A DNA stretch of 64,000 bases, taken from assembly GCA_028023455.1 (NCBI GenBank), contig JAQFVV010000037.1, positions 248,001-312,000 of the forward strand, in the 5' to 3' direction. Made by a program: the position numbers and the translations under genes. The notes below the pieces were generated by a model. That model was given only the letters and a program-made list of their open reading frames with translations, was not told where the DNA came from and did no database searches. Positions 8,635 through 21,298 of this stretch are shown in pieces; positions within the stretch are counted from its first letter, which is position 1; each line of letters starts with the position of its first letter. Origin of the DNA: Epiperipatus broadwayi (taxonomy: Eukaryota > Onychophora > Udeonychophora > Euonychophora > Peripatidae).

Positions 8635-11600
8635 ACATAAACCTATTATACCAATGATGGACACTATATGAGCCTCAATAATGAAACTAAGCATCAGAGA
8701 AGTTACAAATGGAATGGACTAATTGATCCATGAAAGCTGAACTGTTATTATCCAAATTATTGTTATTTAAATAAATTGTTGTTATATAAAGTTACTATAT
8801 CTTGTCAGTTTTATTTTAGCTCATCCATTCTTCATGTTTCCTGAGCTGTGTACAGCATAACCTGATTTGGGTGAGTAAGGTTGTAGTGATCTGGAACTCT
8901 AGTGATGCCGTTTGGGAAACCAAACATAAATTTCTAGTGGTTGTCAGTCTCTTTAATGCTACATCCCCCTGATGAGCAAAAAATATTATCATAGGGGATG
9001 AAATCAGCATTGGGTAAGGCCAATCGTTCTTTCCTTCCTACAATATGCTCATCAGTAAGCAAATAAACTACCAGAGGGGATGGAGACCACAGTCCGGTTA
9101 CAATATCAACTTGATTAATCTAATTTTCAGGATATATTTTAATTTACAATGGAGAGCAACTTTATTGATAAGTAGTATAAGTCATGAAGGCACAGCCATA
9201 TATAGTCTTTAAACCAAAATCTTCACAAATAAGAATGCTAAAAAGTAGCCTGAAGATTCATATTAGTAGTAATAAAATGCCTCGATTATCTATTTTAATT
9301 TTATCAATCATTATTGAAATAAATATTATTGCAAATAGAAAAGTTGGAATCAATTACATGAAAAATTGAAATAAAAAATTTTATGAATCAAATCCACAAC
9401 CTAGTTCTATTGTTTTAATGCACTGAATAGAAATTATAACTAATAAGAGTGATTTAACTCTAAAAGAAAGCTTTAAAAGATGCACATTTTATGTCTCAAT
9501 CTTGAATAATAAATAATTCAGCTCTTGTTTTTTAATCTTCCTTTCTCACCAAATAATTTTTTCTTAATTCATTTCTTTAGACCAAGAGATAAATTCATTT
9601 TATAAATATGTGCTTGTGTATATAATTCAAGTAACAAATAGTAGATTCAATTAGTAAATAGTGGAATACGTTAAATTATAATAAATTTATATATATATTT
9701 AAAATTTCATCATAGGAGTTCTAAATTCCAAATTAAAGCTAGAATTTTATGAATTTATTTAATGCACTTATAAACAAATTGAGAGTTAAAATATTTTGGG
9801 ATTTTTAATGAGAGAAATATTAAAAAAGCTTCAATCCTTCTAGATAATGTTTACTCTTTTATTAGATAGTACGTACTATGCAAGTTTAAAACTGACAGCA
9901 AAAGTTCCAAAAATAATTTTTAAAAAATTAAATCTGGCACTTTGTTGAAAGTTAAAATTTAATGCTACAGAACAAATGTCACCTGTCCATTCTATGTTCA
10001 GGCAAACCAATGCATAAAAACTGGCAGGCACAAGTGTACAGAAAAATAATAATAATAATAATAATTTTCATTTTCTTTAATAAAAATTTGTATAAGATGA
10101 ATTGATAAGTTATCTTAAATTCTAAGAATAATTAAAATTGTTTAGAAAAAGGAAAGAAAATTATTTTTATACATAATTGTCTCATAGAATAAACCAGCAG
10201 TGAAATTATTATAATATCATATTACAAGAAAAATACCACATTAATTTGAAAGAGATTGAAAACACCGTTTGAAAAAAGGAAAACTTCCTATTAAATAATT
10301 TTCTATATATATATACTAAATTATAATTATATATTTGATATATCTTTAAGCACAGATTTTCATATGAGCATAATCTTATTGATATTTAGAAAAATTCAAA
10401 TATATATATCTCCCATAAAAAAAAAAATTAATTTATTTGTAATCATATTAATAGTTTTTTTAAATTTAAAAAGTTATTTTATTAATAGTGCATTTAATAA
10501 AGTAAAATAGAAAATAACAATTATTTATCTCATCTCAAATTTGCATAAAATAAATTAATTTTCAATGTGACCTACAAATTTCAAACAATAATTCAATAAC
10601 TAAAAACATCAATGAAACAATAGAATTGAAAGCAAATCAAAGAAAAATTTAAATAGACAAAATCTACATCTAACTTTAATACTTTATGAGAGATTTAAAA
10701 CAAAATGTGAAATTAAATGAAAAGTAGCACTTCTCTCAATTAATCTTTCAAACTCTTCGAAAAAAAAAGCTATCAATAAATGCATCACTCTTCATCTAAC
10801 TTTTGTAGACAATATGTGGACTTAAATAGAAAATACATTAGGCATAGTTTAGCATGGTAAACTCAAGAATTAAAGATTTGCGGATCAAAGTAGAATCTAT
10901 TATGTATGTTATTCAAATTTCATAAGATTGCCAAAGTAACTTATTCTTTGAGAAACTTAATTAACAGAAAGGGTAAAAATGAACTTCCAAATGAAATGAA
11001 TAATATCAAACATAACGTTATCCTGAACAGTTTAGTGCAATGGCAGAGTGATGGTTTCAAAAACTAAATATTCCTGGATAGAAATTTAACCTATCACTTC
11101 TGGTGCTCAAATATTGGGATTTAGAGTGATTAACCATTCAATTACTATTACCTTCTAGCAAAACATCAAACTATTTTTAAAAAAAAATAATTAAATAGAT
11201 TGTAAGAAAAAATATGAAAGATTTCCGGAAGAGATTTTATTAAAATGTAAATCAAATAGTAAAATTCTATGTAAGATGCCCACATCAAAGATAAAAAACA
11301 AGATTAGAAATACAGCTCTATCAAATAAACAAAAGATATTTTCCCTTTATTCTTATGCCATGATTTATTAATGTCAATAAATAAATGCATAAGAATAAAA
11401 AAAAGAGAATTAGATGTAACAGTTTATAATAAAGAAATTGATTATTTATAATAACTAATTATCTTGATAGAAGAGCTTCTGAGTTTTGAAATCATATGAC
11501 AAGACATTATATACTTTAATTATAAAAACACTTAACAAAATTGAAAACAATGTTAAAGACAGAAAAAAATGGAAAAGAATTGAAACAAAAAAGATTACAT

Positions 11601-14600
11601 TTATTAACATATCAATAATAGACTTTTCTGCCATTTATACAAATCATAGCACAGGACTTTAGAAAAATCATATATTTTGTAACCCAAGTAATATATAAGT
11701 ATACATTTAGAATTTAATAAAGTTATCCTTAATTTTGCATAAGATGTACCATATTTACTGGCATATAAGACTCAGTGGCATATAAGATGCACTCCCTTTT
11801 TTTTATACACATTCTAAAGAAAAATTATAATTTTCTATATTTTTTCATGAATTTCCATAATGATTTATTATACTAGTTTTATATTTATTTATGTCTACAA
11901 AAATTGTATTTAGGGAACATTGTAGTTAGATATCTTTCAATCTTCATTCTCAAAACCCTCTCCACAGCTAAACATTTTGAAGATTGTCTCTTTTCTTAAC
12001 TGTAGGTTAATTATCTTGTGGATAGATTTACATTTTAGAGAGACCTTTTTTATATACTTTAACCGTTTAATTTCAAAATAATTTTTTAAAAAATTATGAG
12101 AATATTAAGTTATTCTGAATGTTTTATTATAATACTGATATGATTATGAGAGTATATATATATATCAGTATGACTATGTTGTGTAGCTATTGTAATGATA
12201 CAGAGTCAGGGTGAAGTGGCGATTCAACATCATCAACCCGAGTTAATATAAAATTTAAATACAAATGTAAAATACAAACAATGAATGATCAAATATAGAA
12301 TGAATGAGTATATAGCTTGAAATTTAAAAGGGGCATGAGAGATCAGTGAAGAACTAACTACATAAGTTCACATAATCATTATCAGCATTACAAAGTAATA
12401 GAATAATAATTATTATCTTTATGAATGATCAACAATAAAAAAAAAATCAACAGTCAACTTTGTGACTGGATTTGAAATTGGTCCATTATAGACCAGGCTA
12501 ATTATTTAAATACTCCCAAACTTAGGGCAGAATTACAATACAATAATTTGGATGCACAGACTCAGATGCTAATCCAACAGAATACAACAATAAAAGCCAA
12601 ATAATACTGTCATATTAAAACATCCTGACCATCATCAATGGCTGGCCACTTAGTACCATTAATGTACTGGCCAAATAGAAAATTTCTAAATAAATAAATT
12701 GAAATATAGTGTATGGACTTTAAAGGGTATCATTTTGTGCCAATCCATGATCATCTATATGTCCAAAAACACTAACTATAAACCCCAATATCCATATAAA
12801 TGATCATTATGCATGAATCCAGCTCAGGGAACAAGAGCTCCATAACTATTATTGTGAGCAAGAAATAATATCATCATATAATAATTAAACCTACTTTAGA
12901 ATTAAATAAATTCACTGGAATAACTTAATGAAATGAAATATCAATTTATTAATTAGAAATCATAATAATAAAATAAAATCAAGGTTTGCTAAGTACATAA
13001 TAAATATAACTTCAGCATTCTGATTTTGCTTAAAAGAATATATAAAAAAATATTCTATTACATTGTTTTCAAAAATATATGTTATCACATTGTAATTCAT
13101 CTATACTTCCCGATGTATACCTATATATCAGCAAACAAATGTGTGGCATAAGAATATAAAATTAACATATTAGAATTGCAAATGTGTGGTATAAGAATAT
13201 AAAATTAACATATTAGAGTTGTTATAAATTAATAAAAAAAAAATCAATTCATTTTAATAATACATAATAATTAATTTTAACATATATGTGTGTATACATG
13301 GATGCACACCCTGATGTTTATATCCTAGGATATTTCATTTGCCAAAAACTAATAAATTTATTAAATCATATTATATTTTCACAAGACATAATTAAAAATT
13401 CCACGGTTTTGGTACCTATGTGTGTATAAAAAAAATAGTTTGAATCAAAGTTATTAATTAATTCAATATTTCTAATGATAAGTAAAAGTTTTTTGCTTTT
13501 TTAACAAAAAAATCACTAGACTGGCTTTTGTTTCTTCATTTACAATAAGAAAGATTTCTGAATTGTTTTTTTTTTTTAATTTCAAAATAAATCTTTTATA
13601 AATCAATCATTTGTTTTGAGATGCATAATTTAAGCCAAAACTTATTTACTTTGAACTTGTAAATTAAAGATTTTAACAGCTGCAGTTAATTATTTAAAAT
13701 ATTTCAACAAGTTATTTTTCTACTCACCAACCAATATCTATTGTGAAGTATATCTACTGCATGCATTCTATATAATATATACTGTTATAATAATTTTATT
13801 TGTACTTCCTTTCATATTAGATAAAATTGCATATATATAAACTATAACATGATGCATTTTACAGTAAGCTAGCTATTTATCGGAATCTCATCAACTGGTA
13901 CATTCTAAAACAACAGACTGGCATACTGACATCTTCAGGAAAAGGTATAAACCCAGTAACTTCTGGCATTCAGTCACTATAATTTGGTAGACTTCAGGCA
14001 TGCCATGTAGTACACACATATAAATATATATAGGCTATGAAACAAAAAAGCTGACCCTCGCTTCCATGTGAATTCAAACTCTACCCTTGTGACATTAGCA
14101 GCAGCTCTATTTCTTGCCTTCAATTATAATTTCATAATGATAATGCTGTAAAACTGTTGTGTTTCCTGAATGATTCAAATCCACTTTTTTATAGCATATA
14201 GTGGAATTTGAAAAAAAAAATTATTAATGTAATTAAAAATAGATAGGGAAGTTCAATACTTAAAGTATTATCCATTTTAACATAAAAACATGCTTGTTTT
14301 ACTTATTGGAATCAGAGTAAAACATTATATAGACCTTTTTAAATGTTTAATTTATAAATTTTTTTTAAAATCAAAATTATTATTTAACCCTTAACTGCTG
14401 CTATTCCAGGGTAATATAAAAGTGTACACAAAATTTTGTTTGTGCTTATTTCTGCTTTTACTTTCAACTTTTGTATATATACATGCAGACACACTACTAT
14501 GTTGTTGTATGCCATGAGACATAACCATCTCACTATATATAGCTTACATGCGAACTTAAATACACGTGTATTTGTAAAAAAAAATTTGTTTTGCAAAAGG

Positions 14601-15840
14601 ACAAAATGCAGTAGAATACTAATATAAGCATATTAATATAAACCAAAAGTCTTGGACTATCTTAAATTTCAAATCATAATTTTGATTACCTGTGCATAAG
14701 ATGCACCCCATATTTAGGCATATTTTGAGGAGAAAAAAGTATGTTCTAAATGCTGGCAAACATGGAGATTATAATTTTATCACAAAATGGAAATAAACAG
14801 TCTACTATGTTGGGTTTTTTTTTTTTTTGCATATAAATAATTAAATTTAAAAAAAAAAAAGATTATATAACAACAAATATATATATATAAAGCTTCTTTC
14901 AAAAATATTTCATTGCTTTACTGATTGATAGTAACAAATATTGTGAACATAGTGTATATGTATAATTTATATAATGGCATTCTAGATTTTGAACTGAATT
15001 GCCCTCTACATTTATAATTGTTATATACATTATATAGTAATAGAATATATATCTATAACAATTTTATTATCTACTTATAACCATAGTAATAAGTTAAAAG
15101 TAATGTTTTGGTTTTTGTCCCATGTTTAATTCATATTATTATTAATATTGTGACAGTCAGTCTTAAATGACTGCCACAAAGATGGCTGCAAGCATAGTTG
15201 CAGCCTGAATAAACATATATATAAAAAAATAAATAATAAAAGGTTGGTCTGTGTGAATATATTTTCACTTCGTTTGCGCATGAAATACATTTTAAATTAA
15301 AAAAAGCTAAAGGGTGACGATACATTTTAAATGTACAATCATATACATTTAAAGTGAAATGCATTTTTTTTTTCAGTTTTAATAAATGTGTTATTTTTAA
15401 TATGGAGAAAGGGATATAAAATTATACTGGGAAATTTAAATGTAATTAACCCAGCAACTAAGTATGTTGTATTTTCAAATTATCAAATTTTGATGTAAAT
15501 TTTTATTTTTGGATTACGTGTTGAAAGTAAATTTATGTACAAAATTTTTAAAATAATGTTAACCTTGTTACAACACGTAATCTTTATAATTTTGTTGTTT
15601 TCTTTGTTAATTATGGTTTTAATGACCGCAGGCAAGTCAGTGAATTTTCTTTTATTATAATATTTTTAGAAAAAATTGTAAAAGCATATGAATAGTCAGT
15701 CATTTAGCTTGACACCTGCAGATTAAAAATTAATTAAAACATGGGATAGGAATGTAAAATGCTAATGGTCTAAAAGAAAATTCCTAAACAGATTTAAAAA
15801 GATAAAAAAAGTTTTAATTAAACTAATTAAAAAAATCGAA
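8635..15840. other. AT-rich DNA without recognisable genes
   Basis: 7.2 kb of low-complexity sequence. A slightly more complex patch at 8640-9110 contains a 64-codon minus-strand frame (8816-9010) with protein-like look (HQGDVALKRLTTTRN) but no family I recognise; it may be a transposon scrap. Other contents are an AAT run near 10050, a 43-bp tandem duplication at 13136-13221, and two patches reading ATAAGATGCAC with a C/T-rich sequel (near 11778 and 14698) that resemble the ends of mariner-like DNA transposons. No coding exon could be supported. Confidence 0.5.
13136..13221. repeat. Tandem duplication, 43-bp unit, two copies
   Basis: CAAATGTGTGG followed by CATAAGAATATAAAATTAAC is repeated at a period of 43 bp with two or three differences. 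Confidence 0.85.
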
Positions 15841-16856
15841 AACAGCAATAGTTTGTAGAGGGGACCCTGTAATGAGGAGGATTTATGTGCATGCTGATCA
15901 GGTGATATGGGGGATTATTAATTGATTCATTCAGTCAGTTGGAGAGATTGAATTGAGTTGAGTTGAAGAACAGTGAGTTCAACGCGTACAGTAAAAAAAA
16001 ACTGATTGACTTATTTTCGCCGATGATCGGTTAACGAAAAAATATATACTTGACAATAAAAATTCAAAGTCAGTGCAAGCTGTAAGTATGCTTAATCCGA
16101 AGAAATAAAAAAAAGAAAACCTGCAAATAGAAATCTATAAAGGAATCAGGAAAGTGACCAGAAAAGTCTGCTGAAAGAAATAGATTTGATGGAAAAGTAT
16201 TATTAAAAATATCGCAAGTTATCTAAAGAATAAATATAATAATTTCAACGGGAAATCATCTTAACATGGATCCATTTGATAATAGGAAATCAAGACTGTA
16301 TAGTATTGCCCCAGTGAACATGGAGTAGAGAACCCGCTTTGGTGCATTCGCACGGCTCAAAACCTATGTAACCACCAAGTTATGTGACTCTATCCATTCG
16401 AAAATGTAGCTGTTTGTGAACGATTCTGCCTGCCATCCATAGAAAAGACCCCTTCAATTGCCTGCTCAAGATGTATATATCTCCTTCAGAAGCCCTCGGT
16501 CCAGAAGAAAATGAAATCTACGGGAAGTAAAATCCTTTATAATTCTAAATATAATTTTTTTTGTTTTTTTTTCGTGTGTGATTTAAATATTTTTATGAAT
16601 GATTTGTTTTCATTTTTATTATTATAGATATAATCAGATATTGAAAATTTACGTAATCTTTTTTATGTATTTGATCAATGATTTTATTATTATTATTTCT
16701 ATACGTGATTCAATAATTTTATTACCAAAATAAATTTTAGTATATTATGAATGTTTTAAAATAATGATTTAAGAAAGGTAGATTTCTCATAAAGTTAGAT
16801 ACAAGTGGGAGGCATTAGCCTGTTTGCCCATTTTAGTTTTATTTTATTACATAAAT

Positions 16857-16874
16857 ATCTGCTACGTGCAGGAT
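16857..16874. repeat. 18-bp half-palindromic motif, copy 1
   Basis: ATCTGCTACGTGCAGGAT. The outer ATCC/GGAT and central ACGT of the consensus are self-complementary; the bases between are not. Confidence 0.7.
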
Positions 16875-17006
16875 AAATGTACAGTCAATAACTGTTCTTT
16901 CTTTAAGATATATATCGTATAAAGAAACGGGCCATTAAATCTACCTTTCCAGATATTTGAAAGGCTATAGAGTGAGTGCGTTCATTTATAAATAACTCTC
17001 TTTTTA

Positions 17007-17024
17007 ATCCGCTACGTGCAGGAT
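17007..17024. repeat. 18-bp half-palindromic motif, copy 2
   Basis: ATCCGCTACGTGCAGGAT, 150 bp after copy 1. Confidence 0.75.
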
Positions 17025-17077
17025 TCAATACGTTATAATCTACCACAAATTCATTTCGATTAGTATAAATTTATTCC

Positions 17078-17095
17078 ATCCGCTACGTGCAGGAT
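17078..17095. repeat. 18-bp half-palindromic motif, copy 3
   Basis: Identical to copy 2, 71 bp downstream of it. Confidence 0.75.
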
Positions 17096-17159
17096 AATAG
17101 TGATAGTAATAGTAAAAAAATAAGGGAATAAATAGGTCTATTAGTTCCTTGTTTGGATG

Positions 17160-17177
17160 ATCCGCTATGGGCAGGAT
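17160..17177. repeat. 18-bp half-palindromic motif, copy 4
   Basis: ATCCGCTATGGGCAGGAT, two changes in the centre, 82 bp after copy 3. A fifth copy is at 32700-32717. Confidence 0.7.
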
Positions 17178-18439
17178 TGATTGAGGAACTCTTTTATTCA
17201 AATATAGATTGCGGTTGAATAATAACACCAAATAATAAATCTTTATTAGATTAAGAAAAAGACAGAGAGTTATTTAATGAAACACGTATCTACCATGGAT
17301 CCTATATATATTGAAATCACGTATAGAATATATCCTATCAAATGCTGTAGAGTGTGCAAATGAAGAGGAAACTTAGACCATCCTATCCCATGGGGTAAAT
17401 ATTTAATGGTTTTTTGATTAAAATTTCATAGTGTGTTTTGTATTGATATATTTTTGTTATTTATTTGTAATATTGTAAAATTAAGGGCTAATTAAATGCG
17501 AAGATAAAATATTAAAATTTCAATGTTGTGCTGTATAATTAGTTAAGATTTTATCATTTATCCTCCTTTGTTAGCTAAGCAACAAACCAATTTCCCGAGA
17601 TAAAGAGTAGATGAGCTAGCCTGGGATTAATCTCTATCGGGACATAGAGTAATTTGTTAGAATATCCATCTCTCTAGTGATGTATTAAGTAAAGCATCTA
17701 TATTAGTGATTTTATTAAGTCAAAAAGGGACTAACCCTTATCTAAATTATGCAGTCATATCCCTCCGGGGAGGGAGCAATCTTTTCTCAGAGGTGGCGCG
17801 TAAAGGTCTTGGTGAACCGGATCTTTCAAAGATATTAGTGTAGTAATTTACTTTTATGATGCAATTCTAGAAAGTAGTAAATGATGATGTCTAACTGAAT
17901 ACCTACAATCGTTGCTCTGTTACATAACACGCATTCCATGCGTACAGGAGTAAATGGACTGGTACAATATAGATGTGCATAAAATATACATATACTTTTT
18001 CTATATAATCATATATGTGTATGATATTATTTATATTCATCCACACATCTATGTATTTTTAAAATATTATAACTAGTTAAAACTTTATAAATAAAAAAAA
18101 AGGCATTTTTAAAAAATCATTTGAACAACTAATGATCAATTAAATTATTTTTTAGGAAAGGCAAATAAATGGAAATAATCTAATGGCTTTATTGTTGGGA
18201 GTTCATAAGAAATCTGAGAACCTGAGATAAGAAGAAATAAATTATAACAAAAAAAGATCTTAAAAGTTACTAATGCCAAAATATGTATTTTAAAAATACA
18301 AATTTGGTTAAATGACAAATTTGAACTTATTGAACATAAAATGGTTATATATATTAAATATAATTGTCGATATCAAATATCTTAATTATCATTAGTGTAT
18401 ATTATTTAATAAAATATAACCAAATATGATGTGTTTTTG

Positions 18440-18965
18440 TCTGAGATAGAATGGAGAGTGGTGTGAAAGTCTGTGCTCATATACCCTATATATTACATAT
18501 ATAGACACAGGTATATAATAAGCCTGTGTTTCAGTTATTATATAGTAGATATGTCTGCCCACCCCTTGTATATGTATTAAATGGATTATGTCCTGTACAT
18601 GACGGGTCAGATTGACCTTAGGTCAACATGGGTGTGACAAGAATCTCGGCCTCAGGGTGGCCTTTGAGCGTTCCATCATCAGATTTTCAATTGGGTGGAC
18701 GGTTGAAGAGTTGGAGTGTGGAGTAGATTGAAACCTGTCCATCAAAGTATGAAGATTGGCTATCTTAATATATATCTGAGCACTTATAACATGTATGTGT
18801 AGAGATGGTAATCTGGACCAACTGATGATAGCTGGTTTAGCATGAAATACGGATATTGGTGATTATTTATCTTTTCGACATATAGTATGTGTTCAAGTGT
18901 ATCAGTGTTATGAGATAGAGTGGAGAGTGATGGGTGGTGTGAAAGTCTGTGCTCATATACCCTAT
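18440..18965 (+). repeat. Repeat family A (tRNA-like SINE/foldback arm)
   Basis: A 50-bp block (GATAGARTGGAGAGTG ... GTCTGTGCTCATATACCC) occurs at 18443-18490 and again at 18913-18963 in the same orientation. Between them, 18660-18900 matches the right arm of the inverted repeat at 58075-58290: GTTGAAGAGTTGGAG, CCTGTCCATCAAAGTATG and TCTGGACCAACTGATGA occur in the same order. The terminal block has a poor B-box look. A partial copy in the opposite sense starts the Penelope-like fragment near 20150. Confidence 0.7.
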
Positions 18966-18975
18966 ATACTAATAT

Positions 18976-20130
18976 ATTAGACAAATTACTTATAGAATAC
19001 TCCAAAAAAATAAATGAGTGATCTTTGAATGCAGTAATCCAGTTTGCATTATTATAGTAAGGTGATCACCATATTAAGAATTAATGCAACAACATGTACC
19101 AAGTGAAATTAAAGAAAATAAATTTTTAATTGCTATCAGTCATTCATTTTACATCATTCTACATTAGAGTAACCTACTAATCATGACTAATCAACAGTTA
19201 ATATGTAGTATATCTGGATTACCAGACAAACTTCTGGTCCCTGATTTTAAACAATGAAGACTAATGAATAATTAAGAACACTCTGCAATTACTTTTTTAC
19301 TTGCATTAACTTATTCAAATTAATGATATAAAATATTCAAGAAATAATAGTGATATTTTTAAAATGTTATTTTTGACGGAGCCACATGTTTTACAATAGA
19401 ATAATTATTTCACTGGTATTTCTGCTGCACAAACCTTATAAACTCCTAACCATTCAATTATTTATAATTTTAAAAGCAAACCCAAAAGTGTGCTCTAACT
19501 GGTGACAGATTTTACAAATAAAAGAATACAATATCAAAAATACTTTTTAAAAATACCGGTGATTCGTGACTTGAAATAATGGGAAACTATATGGAAGTGT
19601 GATTTTAGTACATTGTGCAAATGATTATACAAAATTTGGAATACATTTCAGAACATGTTATGATTCTTAGAAAAGACATTAGAATTTGAATGCAATGAAC
19701 ATATATCACTACAGAAAACCTTCATAAAGAAACTTTATTGCCAAAATGAAAAATCAAAAAAAAAAAAGAATTAAGAAAAAATTAACGATTTGATTTGTTG
19801 TTCAGGAAGATGTTTCAAGTATTTTTTTTTATTTATGGATGCTGACTCTCTGGAGTTCAGTAAGCTATACAAATGCTATTTATTGTTAGAGAAATATGCA
19901 CAGAGGAGACAAAAAAAAACATGGATAAACTTCATTGTTAAACTTTTTCCAAAACAATCAACATTTTGTTTAAACTTTTAGTTATAAATAATTCTCAAGA
20001 TATATTATATTTTAATAACCTACAAGATTTTCAGCAAAGGAGATGCTTCAAAATCAATTACTCAAATTATACAAAGTATTATTGTATAAATAGATTTGAA
20101 TCTTTCATGGAATATGTGAGTAGATATCCT
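18976..20130. other. AT-rich DNA, nothing recognised
   Basis: No coding frame, RNA gene or repeat structure could be supported. The frame at 19790-19981 is short and without family features. Confidence 0.5.
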
Positions 20131-20880
20131 AAAAGACAAATGACACCAAACATGCATTTCAAACTGAATCAACAGTCTTCAGTTGGTCCAGATTACAATG
20201 TCCTACACATGTCTTCATCATTTATTAAAAAAATTCAAGCATGTATGATGGGTGGAGAGAAAAGACACTATGCTTAGGAAAAAGAAATGAAATTGGATTA
20301 TACCATCAATATGGAACAGAGCAAAGGAAGTTTATTCAGAAACCAATGATTCATAAAAAGATTTACATAGAACAAACTCTTATGAAAAATGTTTATCCTT
20401 CAGCTGTCATCAAAAAAATCTTTAAAGACAACAAAAACAGACACCAAAAGGGAAAACAATTATTGGTACTGCAGTGTATTCATATATACTAAGAATAGGA
20501 GACAAATTAAAGTAAATCTGCAATCAATAGAATAATAAAACAAAATTCCAAAGCAATACCATACTTCAAGTAATTCTAACATCTACAAAGCCTAAACTTG
20601 AATTGCTGAAAACAAAAACTGCATCTATGAAATACCATGTGAATGTGGAAGAAAGTATATTGATGATACCAGTTGCCCTGTTGAAAAATGATTAGAAGAA
20701 AAAAACAGATATCTGTAGTATCAGACCATGTGTGTACTAATGAAGATATGTTTGACTGGGAAAATAGAAAAATATTGGAGAAGAAAGAGAAAATTCAAAA
20801 AAGCTGCTTTTATATCAATGCCAAATAATCCTATAAGTCAACCTATTGCAATAATACGTAATGTTTAGAAGCCTCTAATT
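20130..20880 (+). pseudogene. Decayed Penelope-like element, 3' end with GIY-YIG endonuclease
   Basis: Conceptual reading across several frames and stops gives the tail of a Penelope-like polyprotein. An RT-thumb-like stretch (20300-20490; FIQKPMIHKKIYIEQTL, then VYPSAVIKKIFKDN) is followed about 130 bp later by the GIY-YIG nuclease signature in the form IYEIPCECGRKYID at about 20620-20665, where other elements have YIGET. Then come a conserved SDH-type segment near 20722, DWENRKILE-like residues near 20755-20780, and a basic tail (WRRKRKFKKAAF). Order and spacing fit the reverse transcriptase plus GIY-YIG layout of Penelope-like elements. At least five stops or frameshifts make it non-functional. 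It is preceded by a partial repeat-A segment (20150-20220) and followed directly by a tRNA-like SINE unit. Confidence 0.7.
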
Positions 20881-20937
20881 AATCTTGCTCTTAGGCAAAA
20901 GTATTTTTTAAAAAGCAAGAAAAATAGATAAATCAGA

Positions 20938-21298
20938 AGAATTTGAACCAATCCTCATAGATAAGTATATGAAATTTCTATTGACTGTTGCCGTTGACAG
21001 ATTAGTTCAGCTGGTTAAAGTGTTGCCTTAAAATTCAATATTCAAGAATCTAAAGATGTAAAGTTCGACTCCTATGCTAGAATTACCATTAGCCAGAATA
21101 GTAATATCTGAAGAGTGTAAAATAATATCAATTGAAACGTTATATAATCTACTAACCTGTGTTGTTTTTTGTAAGCAGTTGTTTGTATTTGGAAAAGTTT
21201 AAATAAAATTTAAAATTTTCTAGACATTTAACATTTAATGATAAATAATGAAAATAGTCCAACATATTATCACATCTAAAATACCATTATCACAAACC
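20938..21298 (+). repeat. tRNA-like SINE, copy 1
   Basis: Shares a unit with 62893-63212, from GAATTTGAACCAATCCTC to a tail reading ATAGTCCAACATATTATCAC and CATTATCACAAAC. Inside, TTAGTTCAGCTGG (about 21003) fits a tRNA A box and GTTCGACTCC (about 21063) fits a B box, some 50 bp apart. The pair suggests a pol III promoter, hence a tRNA-derived SINE. The 45-bp segment before the A box is also shared, so the unit may be a composite or the 3' end of the Penelope-like element. Confidence 0.65.

Larger units (their letters stand above)
15841..17960. other. Higher-GC block with 18-bp motif array, unassigned
   Basis: The base composition rises compared with the surroundings, and several stretches look like retroelement non-coding DNA (15850-16010, 16300-16520, 17340-17400, 17580-17880). 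Four copies of an ATCCGCTACGTGCAGGAT-type motif lie at 16857, 17007, 17078 and 17160. No long frame and no matching terminal repeat pair were found. It could be a solo or diverged LTR or the leader of a second non-autonomous element; I cannot choose. Confidence 0.4.

Noticed and set aside
9184-9369. Short mitochondria-like hydrophobic frame
   Set aside because: Ile/Asn/Lys-rich as expected from AT bias; no conserved residues.
11750-14720. A 3-kb DNA transposon bounded by ATAAGATGCAC sequences
   Set aside because: The two patches are in the same orientation, not inverted, and the right one lacks a matching end; they may be two separate scraps.
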